Positions 15,299 to 23,870 of a DNA stretch of 64,000 nucleotides are shown here, in pieces. The stretch is from Clostridium estertheticum (lineage in GTDB: Bacteria; Bacillota; Clostridia; Clostridiales; Clostridiaceae). Under the pieces are notes generated by a model, which was not told where the DNA came from, searched no databases, and saw nothing but the letters and a program-made list of their open reading frames with translations. The position numbers were made by a program, and so were the translations under genes. How positions within the stretch are numbered: position 1 is the stretch's first letter; each line of letters starts with the position of its first letter. Where the stretch lies: assembly GCF_026650985.1 (NCBI RefSeq), contig NZ_CP086239.1:3100001-3164000 (forward strand), given 5' to 3'.

Positions 15299-17389
15299 TC
15301 ATAGCTTAAATTTTTGAACTATATTATTTAGCTTATCTGCTAATATGGCTTGATTTTGAGAAGATTTTGATATTTTTTGGACTGCCATAACAGATTCATT
15401 AACGGTTGCTGATATTTCCTCGGAGCTAGCAACCGATTCCTCAGCTGTAGCCGATATATTTTCAATTGCATCTCTAATCTCTGATATAGTTTCATTTACT
15501 ATATTCATTGAAGCTCCAATATCCGCAGATATCATATTGGTTTTTACGGCATCTGAGCCGTATTGCTTACTTGTATCTACAAATAGATCATAATCAGGTT
15601 TAACCTTAGTATCAATAAAGCATAATACATCCTGAGCGTTGCTGGTAAGATTTTGGAATGCATTTTCAACTTTTTCAGTTACCTCCTGAATCTTTTTAAC
15701 TGTAGCCTCTGACGCCTCAGCTAATTTTCTAACTTCGTCAGCAACTACGGCAAAGCCCTTACCTTGTTCTCCTGCTCTTGCTGCTTCAATAGCTGCATTA
15801 AGTGCAAGAAGATTTGTTTGACTTGCAATATCCCCTATTTCCGTAGCCATTATCTTAACTTCACTAACAACACTACCATCTTTAATTGCTTTTAATATGT
15901 TTTCTTGCTTCTCTAAATATAATTTATTTGTGGTACTAGAGCTATTTTCGGCAGTTATTCTAACTTGCTTAGCTTTTACTTCTATATTATTTGAAATCTC
16001 AGTTCCCTCATTTGCACGTCCAGTAACATTAGCCACATTCTGTGCTATACTTTCTGTGGTTGCATTTACTTCCTGCGTAGTGGCACTTAACTGTTCTGCA
16101 CCTAAAGATACTTGCTTTACCGATTCATTGATAAGCTCCATTTTTGATGATATTTTTTTTGTTGTAGCAGAAATATCATTTGAAGATGCTAATACCTCAG
16201 CGGAATCCTTTATTAATTCTCCAACAACTTTTATTAATTCTTCCCTTAATTTTATTAAACTGTTTCCCATAATACCTATTTCATCCTTGCTTGACATCAT
16301 TTGATTATTGTCATTATAAGTTAAATCCAGCTCAGCTAATCTACCAATAAAACCTGTTGCAACTTCTATTGGTCTAGATATTCTTCTGCCAATAATTAAT
16401 GCAATAATTAATGAAAGTATAATTCCTATAGTGATAATTAAAAGAATAATATATATTGAATCATTTAAAGTTTTGAACACTTCTGAACTCGGCACTTTTA
16501 CTCCCATAATCTGACTATTATTCAACGTATAATAACTCATCATCTGCTTATGCCCCTCAAAGTTTGTCTCGAGCACCATAGATTTTTTATTACTTAATTC
16601 ATCGGTTATAAATTTATATTTTCCATCTTCTAAAGTGTCTAATTTATCCGTTGATTTTTGGTCCGTATCAACTACAAAACTGTAATCTTTATCTAGCAAA
16701 AATGCAGAACCTGTATCACATATCTTTGTATTTAAAATTATCTTTTTCAAACTTTCAAAGGAAATATCCATACCTGCAACTCCAACTAATTTATTATTAT
16801 CATATACAGGTAATGTATATGATATCATGTTTACGTTATTACTGGCTGGGTCTATATAAGGTTTTGACCATACCCCTTGTTTAGCTTTAGTTGCGCTATA
16901 ATACCAATTTAAATTTTTATTACTTTCCTTATAATCCTTTAATAAATATGAATTGTTGTTAACATTACCCTCTTTCTTTTGTTCATCATAGTAATAAGCC
17001 ACATCGTAAGCCTTACTTCCATCTGTGAATTTAGGATCAAAATTCATATATAACCCTACAATTCCAGTATTACTAACACCTAAATTATTTATTAAAGGAC
17101 TTAACTGGTTTTCATACGCATTCATATAATTTTTGTCTTTAACCTTAGATACGTCTATTGTGCCTATTACTAGTCCAGATAATTCCTTTACAGTGTTTTC
17201 CACCTTCGTAGTATGTACTGTGTATTCATTTCCTCTACTAGAAGCTATATTTAATAAGTTCTCTGTGGCTTCCTTCTTAATTATACTTGTAGATTTAACA
17301 ATACTTGCAATTCCCACAAGCGTTGATACTAAAATTGAACAACTCACTATAGCAATAACTATTTTAGTGCTAATTTTCTTTTTCAACAA
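15299..17389 (-). CDS. Methyl-accepting chemotaxis protein with dCache-type sensor
   Basis: The 696-residue receptor has a first membrane helix (about 10-31), a periplasmic-side double-Cache region (about 40-300, with [19 protein letters not shown] and [10 protein letters not shown]-like text), a second helix (about 310-334), HAMP (about 335-390) and a cytoplasmic signalling hairpin. The tip [19 protein letters not shown] and [13 protein letters not shown] is textbook MCP. Such receptors bind small ligands such as amino acids or organic acids and control CheA. It stands alone here, without other che genes. An RBS (AAGGAGGAAAC) precedes the TTG start. Confidence 0.92.
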   Translation of the reverse strand: MLKKKISTKIVIAIVSCSILVSTLVGIASIVKSTSIIKKEATENLLNIASSRGNEYTVHTTKVENTVKELSGLVIGTIDVSKVKDKNYMNAYENQLSPLINNLGVSNTGIVGLYMNFDPKFTDGSKAYDVAYYYDEQKKEGNVNNNSYLLKDYKESNKNLNWYYSATKAKQGVWSKPYIDPASNNVNMISYTLPVYDNNKLVGVAGMDISFESLKKIILNTKICDTGSAFLLDKDYSFVVDTDQKSTDKLDTLEDGKYKFITDELSNKKSMVLETNFEGHKQMMSYYTLNNSQIMGVKVPSSEVFKTLNDSIYIILLIITIGIILSLIIALIIGRRISRPIEVATGFIGRLAELDLTYNDNNQMMSSKDEIGIMGNSLIKLREELIKVVGELIKDSAEVLASSNDISATTKKISSKMELINESVKQVSLGAEQLSATTQEVNATTESIAQNVANVTGRANEGTEISNNIEVKAKQVRITAENSSSTTNKLYLEKQENILKAIKDGSVVSEVKIMATEIGDIASQTNLLALNAAIEAARAGEQGKGFAVVADEVRKLAEASEATVKKIQEVTEKVENAFQNLTSNAQDVLCFIDTKVKPDYDLFVDTSKQYGSDAVKTNMISADIGASMNIVNETISEIRDAIENISATAEESVASSEEISATVNESVMAVQKISKSSQNQAILADKLNNIVQKFKL

Positions 17390-17721
17390 AGTTTCCTCCT
17401 TAAAATATTTTCTTTTGTTTTTTTTATAGTTTAATAAAATACACTATATTATAATATCGGGTTAATCTAAGAAATATTTACAAATAAAATCATCTAAAAA
17501 AATGTAAACATATTCACTCCTAGAACGAGCGAATTATCTAAATAAAATATCTATCATTTGATGTGGAACACTGTGGTATGCAAACCCTATAGATTTATAA
17601 AAAAAAGAAATGAGTGAAATAAAAGTGTGAGTAATATATTTTGCTAGTATAGAATATATATTATTTCAAATGCTATAGTTATAGGGAGATGATAAGTTTG
17701 GATAAAAACCAGGGTGATTTT
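17390..17721. other. Divergent intergenic region between MCP and HAD genes
   Basis: AT-rich; a TATAAT-like -10 is visible on the minus strand at about 17450 for the chemoreceptor. No RNA structure or small gene recognised. Confidence 0.4.
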
Positions 17722-18372
17722 ATGCTAAAAGCTGTTATATTTGATATGGATGGAGTAATTATTGATAGTGAACCAGCACATATGAGGCTGGAAAATGAGA
17801 CTTATAAAAAATTAGGCATAGAGGTTACAAACGATGAGCATCACTCTTTTGTAGGCGCAACTTCTCACTATATGTGGGAAGCTCTAAAAAATAAATATAA
17901 GCTTAATCAAACACTTGATGAGTTAATTGAATATGATCGAAGTAAGTATTTTAAATACCTTAATTCAGATGAATGCGAAATAACTCTTATTGATGGGGTG
18001 AAAGAGCTAATTAAAGACTTTCATGAGAATGGAATAAAGCTAGCCATTGCGTCATCCTCTCCACTAAATGTAATTATGGCTATTGCAAGTAAATTTCAAA
18101 TAGAAGAATACTTTGAAGTTTTTGTTACCGGTGACTATGTACAGAGAAGTAAGCCTGAACCAGATATATTTCTTTTTGCTTCAGAGAAGCTTGGTGTAAG
18201 CCCGGAAAATTGTATAGTTATTGAGGATTCTCATAACGGGGTTCGTGCTGCTAAAAAAGCAGGTATGAAGTGTGTAGGAATTAATAGCGGTGCTGCAGGA
18301 AGTCAAGACATTTCCATGGCAGATTTAGTGATAAACAGCTTTAAAGAAGTGGATTATATTAAATTAAGTTAA
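17722..18372 (+). CDS. HAD-superfamily phosphatase, beta-phosphoglucomutase-like
   Basis: The 216-residue protein begins MLKAVIFDMDGVIIDSEP, the DxD nucleophile motif I. Motif II is ASSSP (about residue 110), motif III includes KPEPDIFL (about 145) and motif IV VIEDSHNGVRAA (about 165). The cap insertion after motif I is of the C1 type. It is likely a sugar-phosphate or small-metabolite phosphatase or mutase. The start at 17722 follows GGGTGATTTT; upstream in-frame starts at 17689 and 17698 are possible. A decayed copy of its 5' end lies at 12000. Confidence 0.87.
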   Translation: MLKAVIFDMDGVIIDSEPAHMRLENETYKKLGIEVTNDEHHSFVGATSHYMWEALKNKYKLNQTLDELIEYDRSKYFKYLNSDECEITLIDGVKELIKDFHENGIKLAIASSSPLNVIMAIASKFQIEEYFEVFVTGDYVQRSKPEPDIFLFASEKLGVSPENCIVIEDSHNGVRAAKKAGMKCVGINSGAAGSQDISMADLVINSFKEVDYIKLS

Positions 18373-18706
18373 TAATTGTTTTTACATTTATTGGTTTTAC
18401 GGTGAATATTCTTTTGATATCACTGTACCGTTTGAGAAATGCAATTTAAGAAGCTTAATATATAATAAGATAACTCGTCAATATTTGTTGTTGGTGTAAT
18501 TCAGAGAAATGTTGACGAGACCCCTTCTTGAAAAATTTTTAATAAATATGACTATAAATCTGCTAGATATTTACCTACATGGCGACCAAATGTCATAGAT
18601 CTTCCTGCTGCAACTCCTGGAGTTAGTTCTGGATACGAATGTAACATTCAAATCGACATGATAAACAACCAACATAATGACTTATGTTGAATATGATATA
18701 AGAAAA
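18373..18706. other. Intergenic stretch with an inverted repeat and an unidentified coding relic
   Basis: CTCGTCAA (from about 18474) and TTGACGAG (to about 18520) form a widely spaced inverted repeat. From about 18547 a frame reads YDYKSARYLPTWRPNVIDLP and AATPGVSSGYECNIQIDM before a TGA at about 18690; it has no start and looks like a relic. I do not recognise its family. Confidence 0.35.
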
Positions 18707-18750
18707 AGCAATCTCCCTACCTTAATTAACTTTAAGGTAGGGAGATTGCT
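18707..18750 (-). terminator. Perfect 19-bp stem terminator, shared with 47799-47842
   Basis: AGCAATCTCCCTACCTTAA pairs perfectly with its complement across a 6-base loop, and on the minus strand TTTTTCTT follows. It lies 8 bp after the stop of the small gene at 18759. A diverged copy with the same loop ends the K+ channel gene at 47.8 kb. Confidence 0.88.
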
Positions 18751-18758
18751 AATATGGT

Positions 18759-18908
18759 TTATAGTTCTTTATCACAATGTAAAGGTCCACAAATATCAAA
18801 CTCTGAATCGGATGGCGCTGGTACATAATTCGCGTCTTTTTTTGCTTTTTCAAGTTTATCATTTTCTGTTTTTGATATTTCCTCTGGTGTTAGTTTTTTG
18901 TTTGTCAT
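18759..18908 (-). CDS. Small acidic-ended protein, 49 residues, unknown function
   Basis: This gene is short but well framed: GGGAGAGGATTATTA before the ATG, 49 codons, then a strong terminator. The protein starts MTNKKLTPEEISKTENDKLE, is charged and helix-prone for 30 residues, and ends with PAPSDSEFDICGPLHCDKEL, carrying two cysteines (CGPLHC). No signal peptide and no known family. The CxxxxC end could bind metal or form a disulfide; that is inference. Confidence 0.65.
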   Translation of the reverse strand: MTNKKLTPEEISKTENDKLEKAKKDANYVPAPSDSEFDICGPLHCDKEL

Positions 18909-19127
18909 TAATAATCCTCTCCCTTTTTTAATATTATTTTAATTAACACTATAACTATAACTCTAAATCTAGAGTATATCAATGATCAGTATACTATAAT
19001 TGCTAATGGTACAATCAGTACTATCTCAGTAAATTTTGACGTATTTTTAGACATGTTTATCAGTCGCTGTAAGTCTAGAAAAAAATGAAACAAAATAGAT
19101 TTTATTATCAATTGATAATAGATATCT

Positions 19128-19586
19128 CAAAATATTTTTGATAAATTGCTGGATACCCTTAAAGTAGGCCATGAGTTTTTAGTATCGGGACCTCATGGAA
19201 AATTTAATTATATAACAGGTAGTAAGAAACAAATATGGATTGCTGGTGGAATTGGAATAACTCCTTTTAGGAGCTTTTATCAATCTGATATACCAGAGGA
19301 TTACTCTATTGATTTCTTTTACGCTTTCAATAATAAAGAGGAAGGTGCTTATATAGAAGAGATAATGAAGTTGCCTAAGAGAAATAATTTAAGAGTGCAT
19401 TTATTAAATTCAAAAGAAGAAGGCTTTTTATCTGGTGAAAAAATAATTAAATATGTTAATAAGACAGATCCAGTGGATGTGTATTTTTGTGGACCTAAAC
19501 CTATGAGAGAAATCTTAAAGAAACAGTTAAAAAAAAGCCAATTGAATATTATAGATTTTCATTATGATAACTTTCAGTTTAAATAA
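19128..19586 (+). pseudogene. C-terminal half of a ferredoxin-reductase-type (FNR/ferric reductase-like) protein
   Basis: The frame reads LLDTLKVGHEFLVSGPHGKF, then IWIAGGIGITPFRSF, YAFNNKEEGAYIEEI and VDVYFCGPKPMREILKKQLK. These are the end of a FAD-binding barrel and a complete NAD(P)-binding domain of the ferredoxin-NADP reductase superfamily, as in membrane ferric reductase-like proteins. The N-terminal FAD and membrane parts are missing; the only start would be a TTG without ribosome site. Hence a 5'-truncated relic, probably untranslated. Confidence 0.75.
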
Positions 19587-19685
19587 AAAGCTTCTAATAT
19601 TTCACATAATAAAAACTCGATTCTTTAAATATGTAAGAATCGAGTTTTTATTACTTTCTTTTTTTCATTTATTCTCTGTTTTATA

Positions 19686-21122
19686 TTAAGCTACCTTTTC
19701 AATTTTTTCTTTCTTTTTTTCATAACAGCTTCTTAGTGAAACTATAGCTGAAGCCGCCGCAATTATAGTCGCAATTATATAGGTAACGTGGAACGCTCCA
19801 GTAAACGACTGAACACTAAGTGCATTACCAGTTAATCCTTGCAATTTAAGTGTTATATTAAAGTGATTTTGTTGTGATATAAATATAGAGTTAACAGCGG
19901 CTACACCGAGCACCATTCCAATGTTTCTCATTGTTGCCTGCACACTTGATGCCGTACCACTCATTTTTTTTGACACACTATTCATTATTGTATAGGTATT
20001 AGGCGTTTGGAATAAACCGAAACCCGCACCTATAATTAAAAAGCAAATTACAATTTGCATTGTAGAAGAATTATAATTAAAAAAACTTAATAAAACTATT
20101 CCTACAGTAGAAATTGACATACCTATAAAACACAATTTTTTAGAATCAATTTTATCACACAAAATACCACTTATCGGTGTCACAATTAAAGATGCAAGTG
20201 GTATTGGAATTAACATAAAACCAGTCTTTGCTGGAGACATAGATCTCAATTGCTGAAAATAAAATGGCATTAGAATATTGATAAAAAACTGTGCTGCAAA
20301 ACTTACAAGTAATGCAATATTAGAAAGTGTAAACTCCCTGTTTCTAAATAAACTTAATACTAACATTGGATTCTTAGATTTCATCTCTGTAACTATAAAC
20401 ATTGCAAATAATATAATAGAAAATAATATCAAAAAAATTACAAGAGAATTAGTCCAACCTACTTCATTACCAATGCTTAATGGTATTAATAGCGATACCA
20501 ATGCTAGAAATACTAAAACGGCTCCTAATATGTCGAATTTCTCATTAGATTTTTTTGACATATCAGGTATAAATTTATTACACATTATATATCCAATTAT
20601 TCCTATAGGAACATTTACGAAAAATATACTTTGCCAACCTAAAACGGAAGTTAAAATCCCTCCGAGTATAGGTCCTGAAGTCAATGCAATAGATATAGCT
20701 ACAGCATTAATTCCAAGTGCTTTACCTCTATCTTTTACGCAAGTAACATCAGTAATAATAGCTGGTCCCATAGACATAAGCATACCAGCACCTATAGCCT
20801 GAACCCCACGTGCAATAATCAAAGTAACTATATTTGGTGAAATACCACATATAAATGAAGAAACCGTAAAAATCACAAAACCTAAAAGCTGCATTTTTTT
20901 ATGGCCATACATATCTCCAAGTTTTCCGTAAGTTAATAAAAGACTGCTTATTACTAGTAAATAGGACAATACAATCCATTCGATTGTAGCCATTGGTTGA
21001 TTAAAATAAGTTTGTATCTGTGGAAGTGCGACATTTATAATACTAGCGTCTAAAGCCGACATAAATGTAGCTACTCCAACAGTTATTAAAATCTTTTTAT
21101 GTTGTGATTTATCTATCTCCAT
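19686..21122 (-). CDS. DHA2-family MFS drug exporter (EmrB/QacA type)
   Basis: About 478 residues with fourteen predicted helices. The first helix ends DASIINVALPQI (conserved acidic D1 motif), motif A-like GKLGDMYGHKKM follows, and motif C ALTSGPILGGIL sits in helix 5. The ATG at 21122 (after GAGGGAGAGGG) is chosen; the longer frame to 21140 lies inside marR. Its start overlaps the marR stop by 14 bp, so the two are translationally coupled. It should extrude lipophilic drugs by proton antiport, under control of its MarR partner. Confidence 0.88.
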   Translation of the reverse strand: MEIDKSQHKKILITVGVATFMSALDASIINVALPQIQTYFNQPMATIEWIVLSYLLVISSLLLTYGKLGDMYGHKKMQLLGFVIFTVSSFICGISPNIVTLIIARGVQAIGAGMLMSMGPAIITDVTCVKDRGKALGINAVAISIALTSGPILGGILTSVLGWQSIFFVNVPIGIIGYIMCNKFIPDMSKKSNEKFDILGAVLVFLALVSLLIPLSIGNEVGWTNSLVIFLILFSIILFAMFIVTEMKSKNPMLVLSLFRNREFTLSNIALLVSFAAQFFINILMPFYFQQLRSMSPAKTGFMLIPIPLASLIVTPISGILCDKIDSKKLCFIGMSISTVGIVLLSFFNYNSSTMQIVICFLIIGAGFGLFQTPNTYTIMNSVSKKMSGTASSVQATMRNIGMVLGVAAVNSIFISQQNHFNITLKLQGLTGNALSVQSFTGAFHVTYIIATIIAAASAIVSLRSCYEKKKEKIEKVA

Positions 21123-21561
21123 TTTTACCCTCTCCCTCATGTAAATTTGATAATATTTTAATTAATAACAATTTTAGCTGCTTAGTTTCTTCTTCACTTA
21201 ATCCTTTTAATGCCTGATTAGAAGATACTTCCGATAATGGAGCTAGTTTTTCTTGTATGTTTCGACCTTCTTCAGTAAGGTATACTAAAAATACTCTTCT
21301 ATCATTAGCATTACACTCACGTTTGATTAGTTTCCTTTTTTCTAATGCATCTACCAATCTTGTTATAGCTGCTTTATCTTTATCAATTTTTTCAGCTAAT
21401 TCCTTTTGAATACATCCGTCATTATCCTTTAAACAACTTAATATAATCCACTGTTCATGAGTTATATCATGTTGCTTAAATAATTTTTTCAAATTATTTT
21501 TCATCATTGCATGAGTTCTATTAATAAAAAAACCAACTGTTCTATGTAAATCATAATTCAT
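21109..21561 (-). CDS. MarR family transcriptional regulator
   Basis: The 150-residue protein has the MarR winged helix: ITHEQWIILSCLKDNDG, recognition helix KELAEKIDKDKAAITRLVDA, wing KRECNANDRRVFLVYLTEEG. The ATG follows AAGGAAGGTGTATTT. The promoter carries a 14-bp perfect dyad, a good candidate operator, so the gene pair with the downstream MFS exporter is probably autoregulated and drug-inducible. Confidence 0.9.
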   Translation of the reverse strand: MNYDLHRTVGFFINRTHAMMKNNLKKLFKQHDITHEQWIILSCLKDNDGCIQKELAEKIDKDKAAITRLVDALEKRKLIKRECNANDRRVFLVYLTEEGRNIQEKLAPLSEVSSNQALKGLSEEETKQLKLLLIKILSNLHEGEGKNGDR

Positions 21562-21583
21562 AAATACACCTTCCTTTAAATAT

Positions 21584-21635
21584 ATTATATCTCAAACTAG
21601 TTGATACGTCAACAGTATACATATCAACTAGTTTG
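21584..21635 (-). promoter_or_regulatory. Promoter and operator of the marR-MFS operon
   Basis: Minus strand: TTGACG (21607-21612), 17-bp spacer, TATAAT (21584-21589). A perfect inverted repeat, CAAACTAGTTGATA (21593-21606) with TATCAACTAGTTTG (21622-21635), has one arm filling the spacer and the other just upstream of the -35. Binding there would block RNA polymerase. Confidence 0.75.
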
Positions 21636-21809
21636 TTATCTTTATTTTTTCTTTCATCACTTAATTTATTTTTTTAAAAAAGACATTTGTTTTACGACTC
21701 TCCAACCATAATCATAGTTTCCATATAACATAAATAGACCGTACTGGATTTTTCCAATACGGTCATAAATTTCATTAAATCATCTCCTGCGGAGCTACAA
21801 TATTAATTT

Positions 21810-23552
21810 CTACCCTAGTAACTTAATCAGCCCTTCTAACTCCTCAGATAAAACTTTTGCAAGCTCAATATCAGTCGCTTTTAAAGCCAATGCTATTTTT
21901 GTTTCAACTAATTTTTTCTTTTGTTCAATTTCTAAATAGTCTTTGTCAAAATAACTAGCATAAATCATCTTTCTAAACTTTCGCATACTCATTTTTCTAA
22001 TTGTCTTATCTTCAATGATTAAAACAAAATCCATACAATTTACTATAGTATAAAAATCATGAGAAATCATTAAAATCGCACCTTTATAATCTTCTATGGC
22101 TTTTTCTAGTGCTATTTGTGAATAGGTGTCTAAATGACTTGTCGGTTCATCAAGAATCAACAAATTTGCATTACTAGCAGAAATTTTAGCCAGTTGAAGC
22201 ATATTTTTTTCTCCGCCAGATAAAGACCCTATCTTTTGATTAATGATTTCTTCTTCAAAACCATAACCAGAAATATATGACTTAATCTCTTCATAAGTTT
22301 TGAAACCAACATCAAAGAATTCTTCAAGTATAGTATTAGACTCATTTAATGTTTTGCCTTGAAGTTGAGATAAATAAGCCACTTCAACCTGCTCGTTTAT
22401 CTCAATAGAATCATTATTATTTTTAAAGATTTCTTGAACTAAAGTCGTTTTACCGGTGCCATTTAATCCAACAAGAGCTACTTTATCAGTAGATTTAATC
22501 TCAAAGTTAACATTTTCTAGAAGCATATCATCAAAGCTAACAGTGTAATCATTAACTTTTAAAGCAATGGTTTCTTCCATTTCATTATCTGTAACAAAAC
22601 TGATATTTGGCTCTTTAATATCTACAAATGGCGCTTTAATTCTACGTTTTTCTAATCTTTCTTGGATTTTAACTCTAGCATTTAGAGATTTTCCTCTAGC
22701 AGCTTCAGTATGCTCAGTTGCGAGATATCTTAGTTTTTTTATCAACATCTCGTTTCTCCAAAATTCTTCCTCATCAGAAGTAGCTAGTTCTTGCAGTTCA
22801 ATTTTCGTTTGGAGTAAAGAGAAGTTATACTCAATATAGCTTCCATCAAACTCTTGGAGCTCCATATTTTCAAGATGCAGAATTTTGTTAAAACAATGAT
22901 TCAATAGATATCTGTTGTGCGTAATAATTAACATTGTTCCTTTGTGTGAATTAATTAAATCTTTAAGGGAATTAAGATTTCCAAAGTCTAAAAACACATC
23001 AGGTTCATCCATAATCATTAATTCTGGACTATTTAGCATTTCCTTAATTACTTGAATAAGCTTAAATTCCCCACCACTAAGTTCAGATATCATTAAATCT
23101 TTATACTTCATTAAGTTTGCAAGATTTAGGTTTTTATTAATATTGTTTTCGAAATCATCCCCATTAATTGCACCAAATGCATCTAAAGTTTGTTGATACT
23201 TTTCTAGTAAAGGTTCAATATCTGAAGATGTTTCCATTTCGCTGCAAATAGATGTTATTTCATTTTGCAGTTTAATAAATTTTTCTCCAATATATTCGAA
23301 AACTGTAATTTCTTTTGTTTCGCCAAGTTGTGAGAATTGACTTACATACCCTATTCTACAATCTGGGTCCATCTCGAGCTTTCCATCGAACATATATTTT
23401 TCTGGATCCATAATTATATCTATAAGTGTACTTTTTCCGCAACCGTTTGTTCCTATAAAAGCACAATGTTGACCATCTTCTAATGTAAATGAAATGTTCT
23501 TATATAGATCCTTTTGTGGAAATGAGTAGGACAAGTTATCAACTTTTATCAT
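21810..23552 (-). CDS. ABC-F protein, probable ribosomal protection/antibiotic resistance type
   Basis: The 580-residue protein has two ATPase domains and no membrane helices: Walker A GTNGCGKST (34-42), signature LSGGEFKLIQ, Walker B LMIMDEPDVFLD; second Walker A GLNGTGKTT, signature LSGGEKNML, Walker B LLILDEPTSHLD. The interdomain linker (about 230-300) is helical and basic, as expected for the P-site tRNA interaction motif. Family members bind the ribosome and displace lincosamides, pleuromutilins, streptogramins or phenicols; the drug range here is unknown. ATG at 23552 follows AGAGAGG. A terminator-like hairpin just before the RBS suggests induction by attenuation. Confidence 0.88.
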   Translation of the reverse strand: MIKVDNLSYSFPQKDLYKNISFTLEDGQHCAFIGTNGCGKSTLIDIIMDPEKYMFDGKLEMDPDCRIGYVSQFSQLGETKEITVFEYIGEKFIKLQNEITSICSEMETSSDIEPLLEKYQQTLDAFGAINGDDFENNINKNLNLANLMKYKDLMISELSGGEFKLIQVIKEMLNSPELMIMDEPDVFLDFGNLNSLKDLINSHKGTMLIITHNRYLLNHCFNKILHLENMELQEFDGSYIEYNFSLLQTKIELQELATSDEEEFWRNEMLIKKLRYLATEHTEAARGKSLNARVKIQERLEKRRIKAPFVDIKEPNISFVTDNEMEETIALKVNDYTVSFDDMLLENVNFEIKSTDKVALVGLNGTGKTTLVQEIFKNNNDSIEINEQVEVAYLSQLQGKTLNESNTILEEFFDVGFKTYEEIKSYISGYGFEEEIINQKIGSLSGGEKNMLQLAKISASNANLLILDEPTSHLDTYSQIALEKAIEDYKGAILMISHDFYTIVNCMDFVLIIEDKTIRKMSMRKFRKMIYASYFDKDYLEIEQKKKLVETKIALALKATDIELAKVLSEELEGLIKLLG

Positions 23553-23574
23553 ATTATTACCTCTCTTTATCACT

Positions 23575-23602
23575 AAAAAAGAGCCTATTAAATAAGCTCT
23601 TC
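23575..23602 (-). promoter_or_regulatory. Attenuator-like terminator in the ABC-F leader
   Basis: On the minus strand GAAGAGC...GCTCTTTTTTAG forms a stem followed by a T-run, ending about 20 bp before the ABC-F ATG. No gene ends there, so it most likely stops transcription early unless induced. Confidence 0.65.
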
Positions 23603-23628
23603 AATGTATTTTCTTCTCAATTGTAATT

Positions 23629-23727
23629 TTATACTTGAATTTTATCTAGTAGAGATATTCTACTTAGTTTACCATAGATAGCATAACACTTTTTAGTGTT
23701 AAGTTCAATCATATCTTCAACATACAT
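23629..23727 (-). CDS. Possible 32-codon leader peptide upstream of the ABC-F gene
   Basis: An ATG after GCAGGA opens MYVEDMIELNTKKCYAIYGK and continues to IQV and a stop, about 30 bp before the attenuator stem. Small hairpins (AACACT/AGTGTT and AGTAGA/TCTACT) lie within it. It could be a regulatory leader ORF whose translation senses stalled ribosomes, or merely a relic continuing the neighbouring debris. Confidence 0.35.
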   Translation of the reverse strand: MYVEDMIELNTKKCYAIYGKLSRISLLDKIQV

Positions 23728-23728
23728 T

Positions 23729-23834
23729 CCTGCAATATATTCATTCTAATGCACAAGTTTCCATGTATACCTATCAGAACTTCTCTCAATCATTCTCTGC
23801 TGTGTTACTTCTATTGAAGTTTCTACCCAAATAT
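23729..23834 (-). pseudogene. 106-bp decayed duplicate of the P-loop kinase gene at 29834
   Basis: This segment matches 29979-30084 without gaps at about 90% identity (11 differences counted by eye). It corresponds to the region coding WVETSIEVTKQRMIERNSD in the intact gene and lies in the same orientation, 6 kb away, inside the ABC-F leader. Flanks are unrelated. Confidence 0.85.
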
Positions 23835-23870
23835 ATTTAAAATATACTTTTCAATATATACACATTTCTG

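Noticed and set aside
17390-17721. Possible c-di-GMP riboswitch before the chemoreceptor
   Set aside because: No GEMM-like core sequence seen on either strand.
18677-18931. 84-codon plus frame
   Set aside because: It runs through a terminator and antisense to a better supported small gene.
20278-20802. 174-codon plus frame opposite the MFS gene
   Set aside because: Antisense shadow of a transporter gene; no ribosome site or family.
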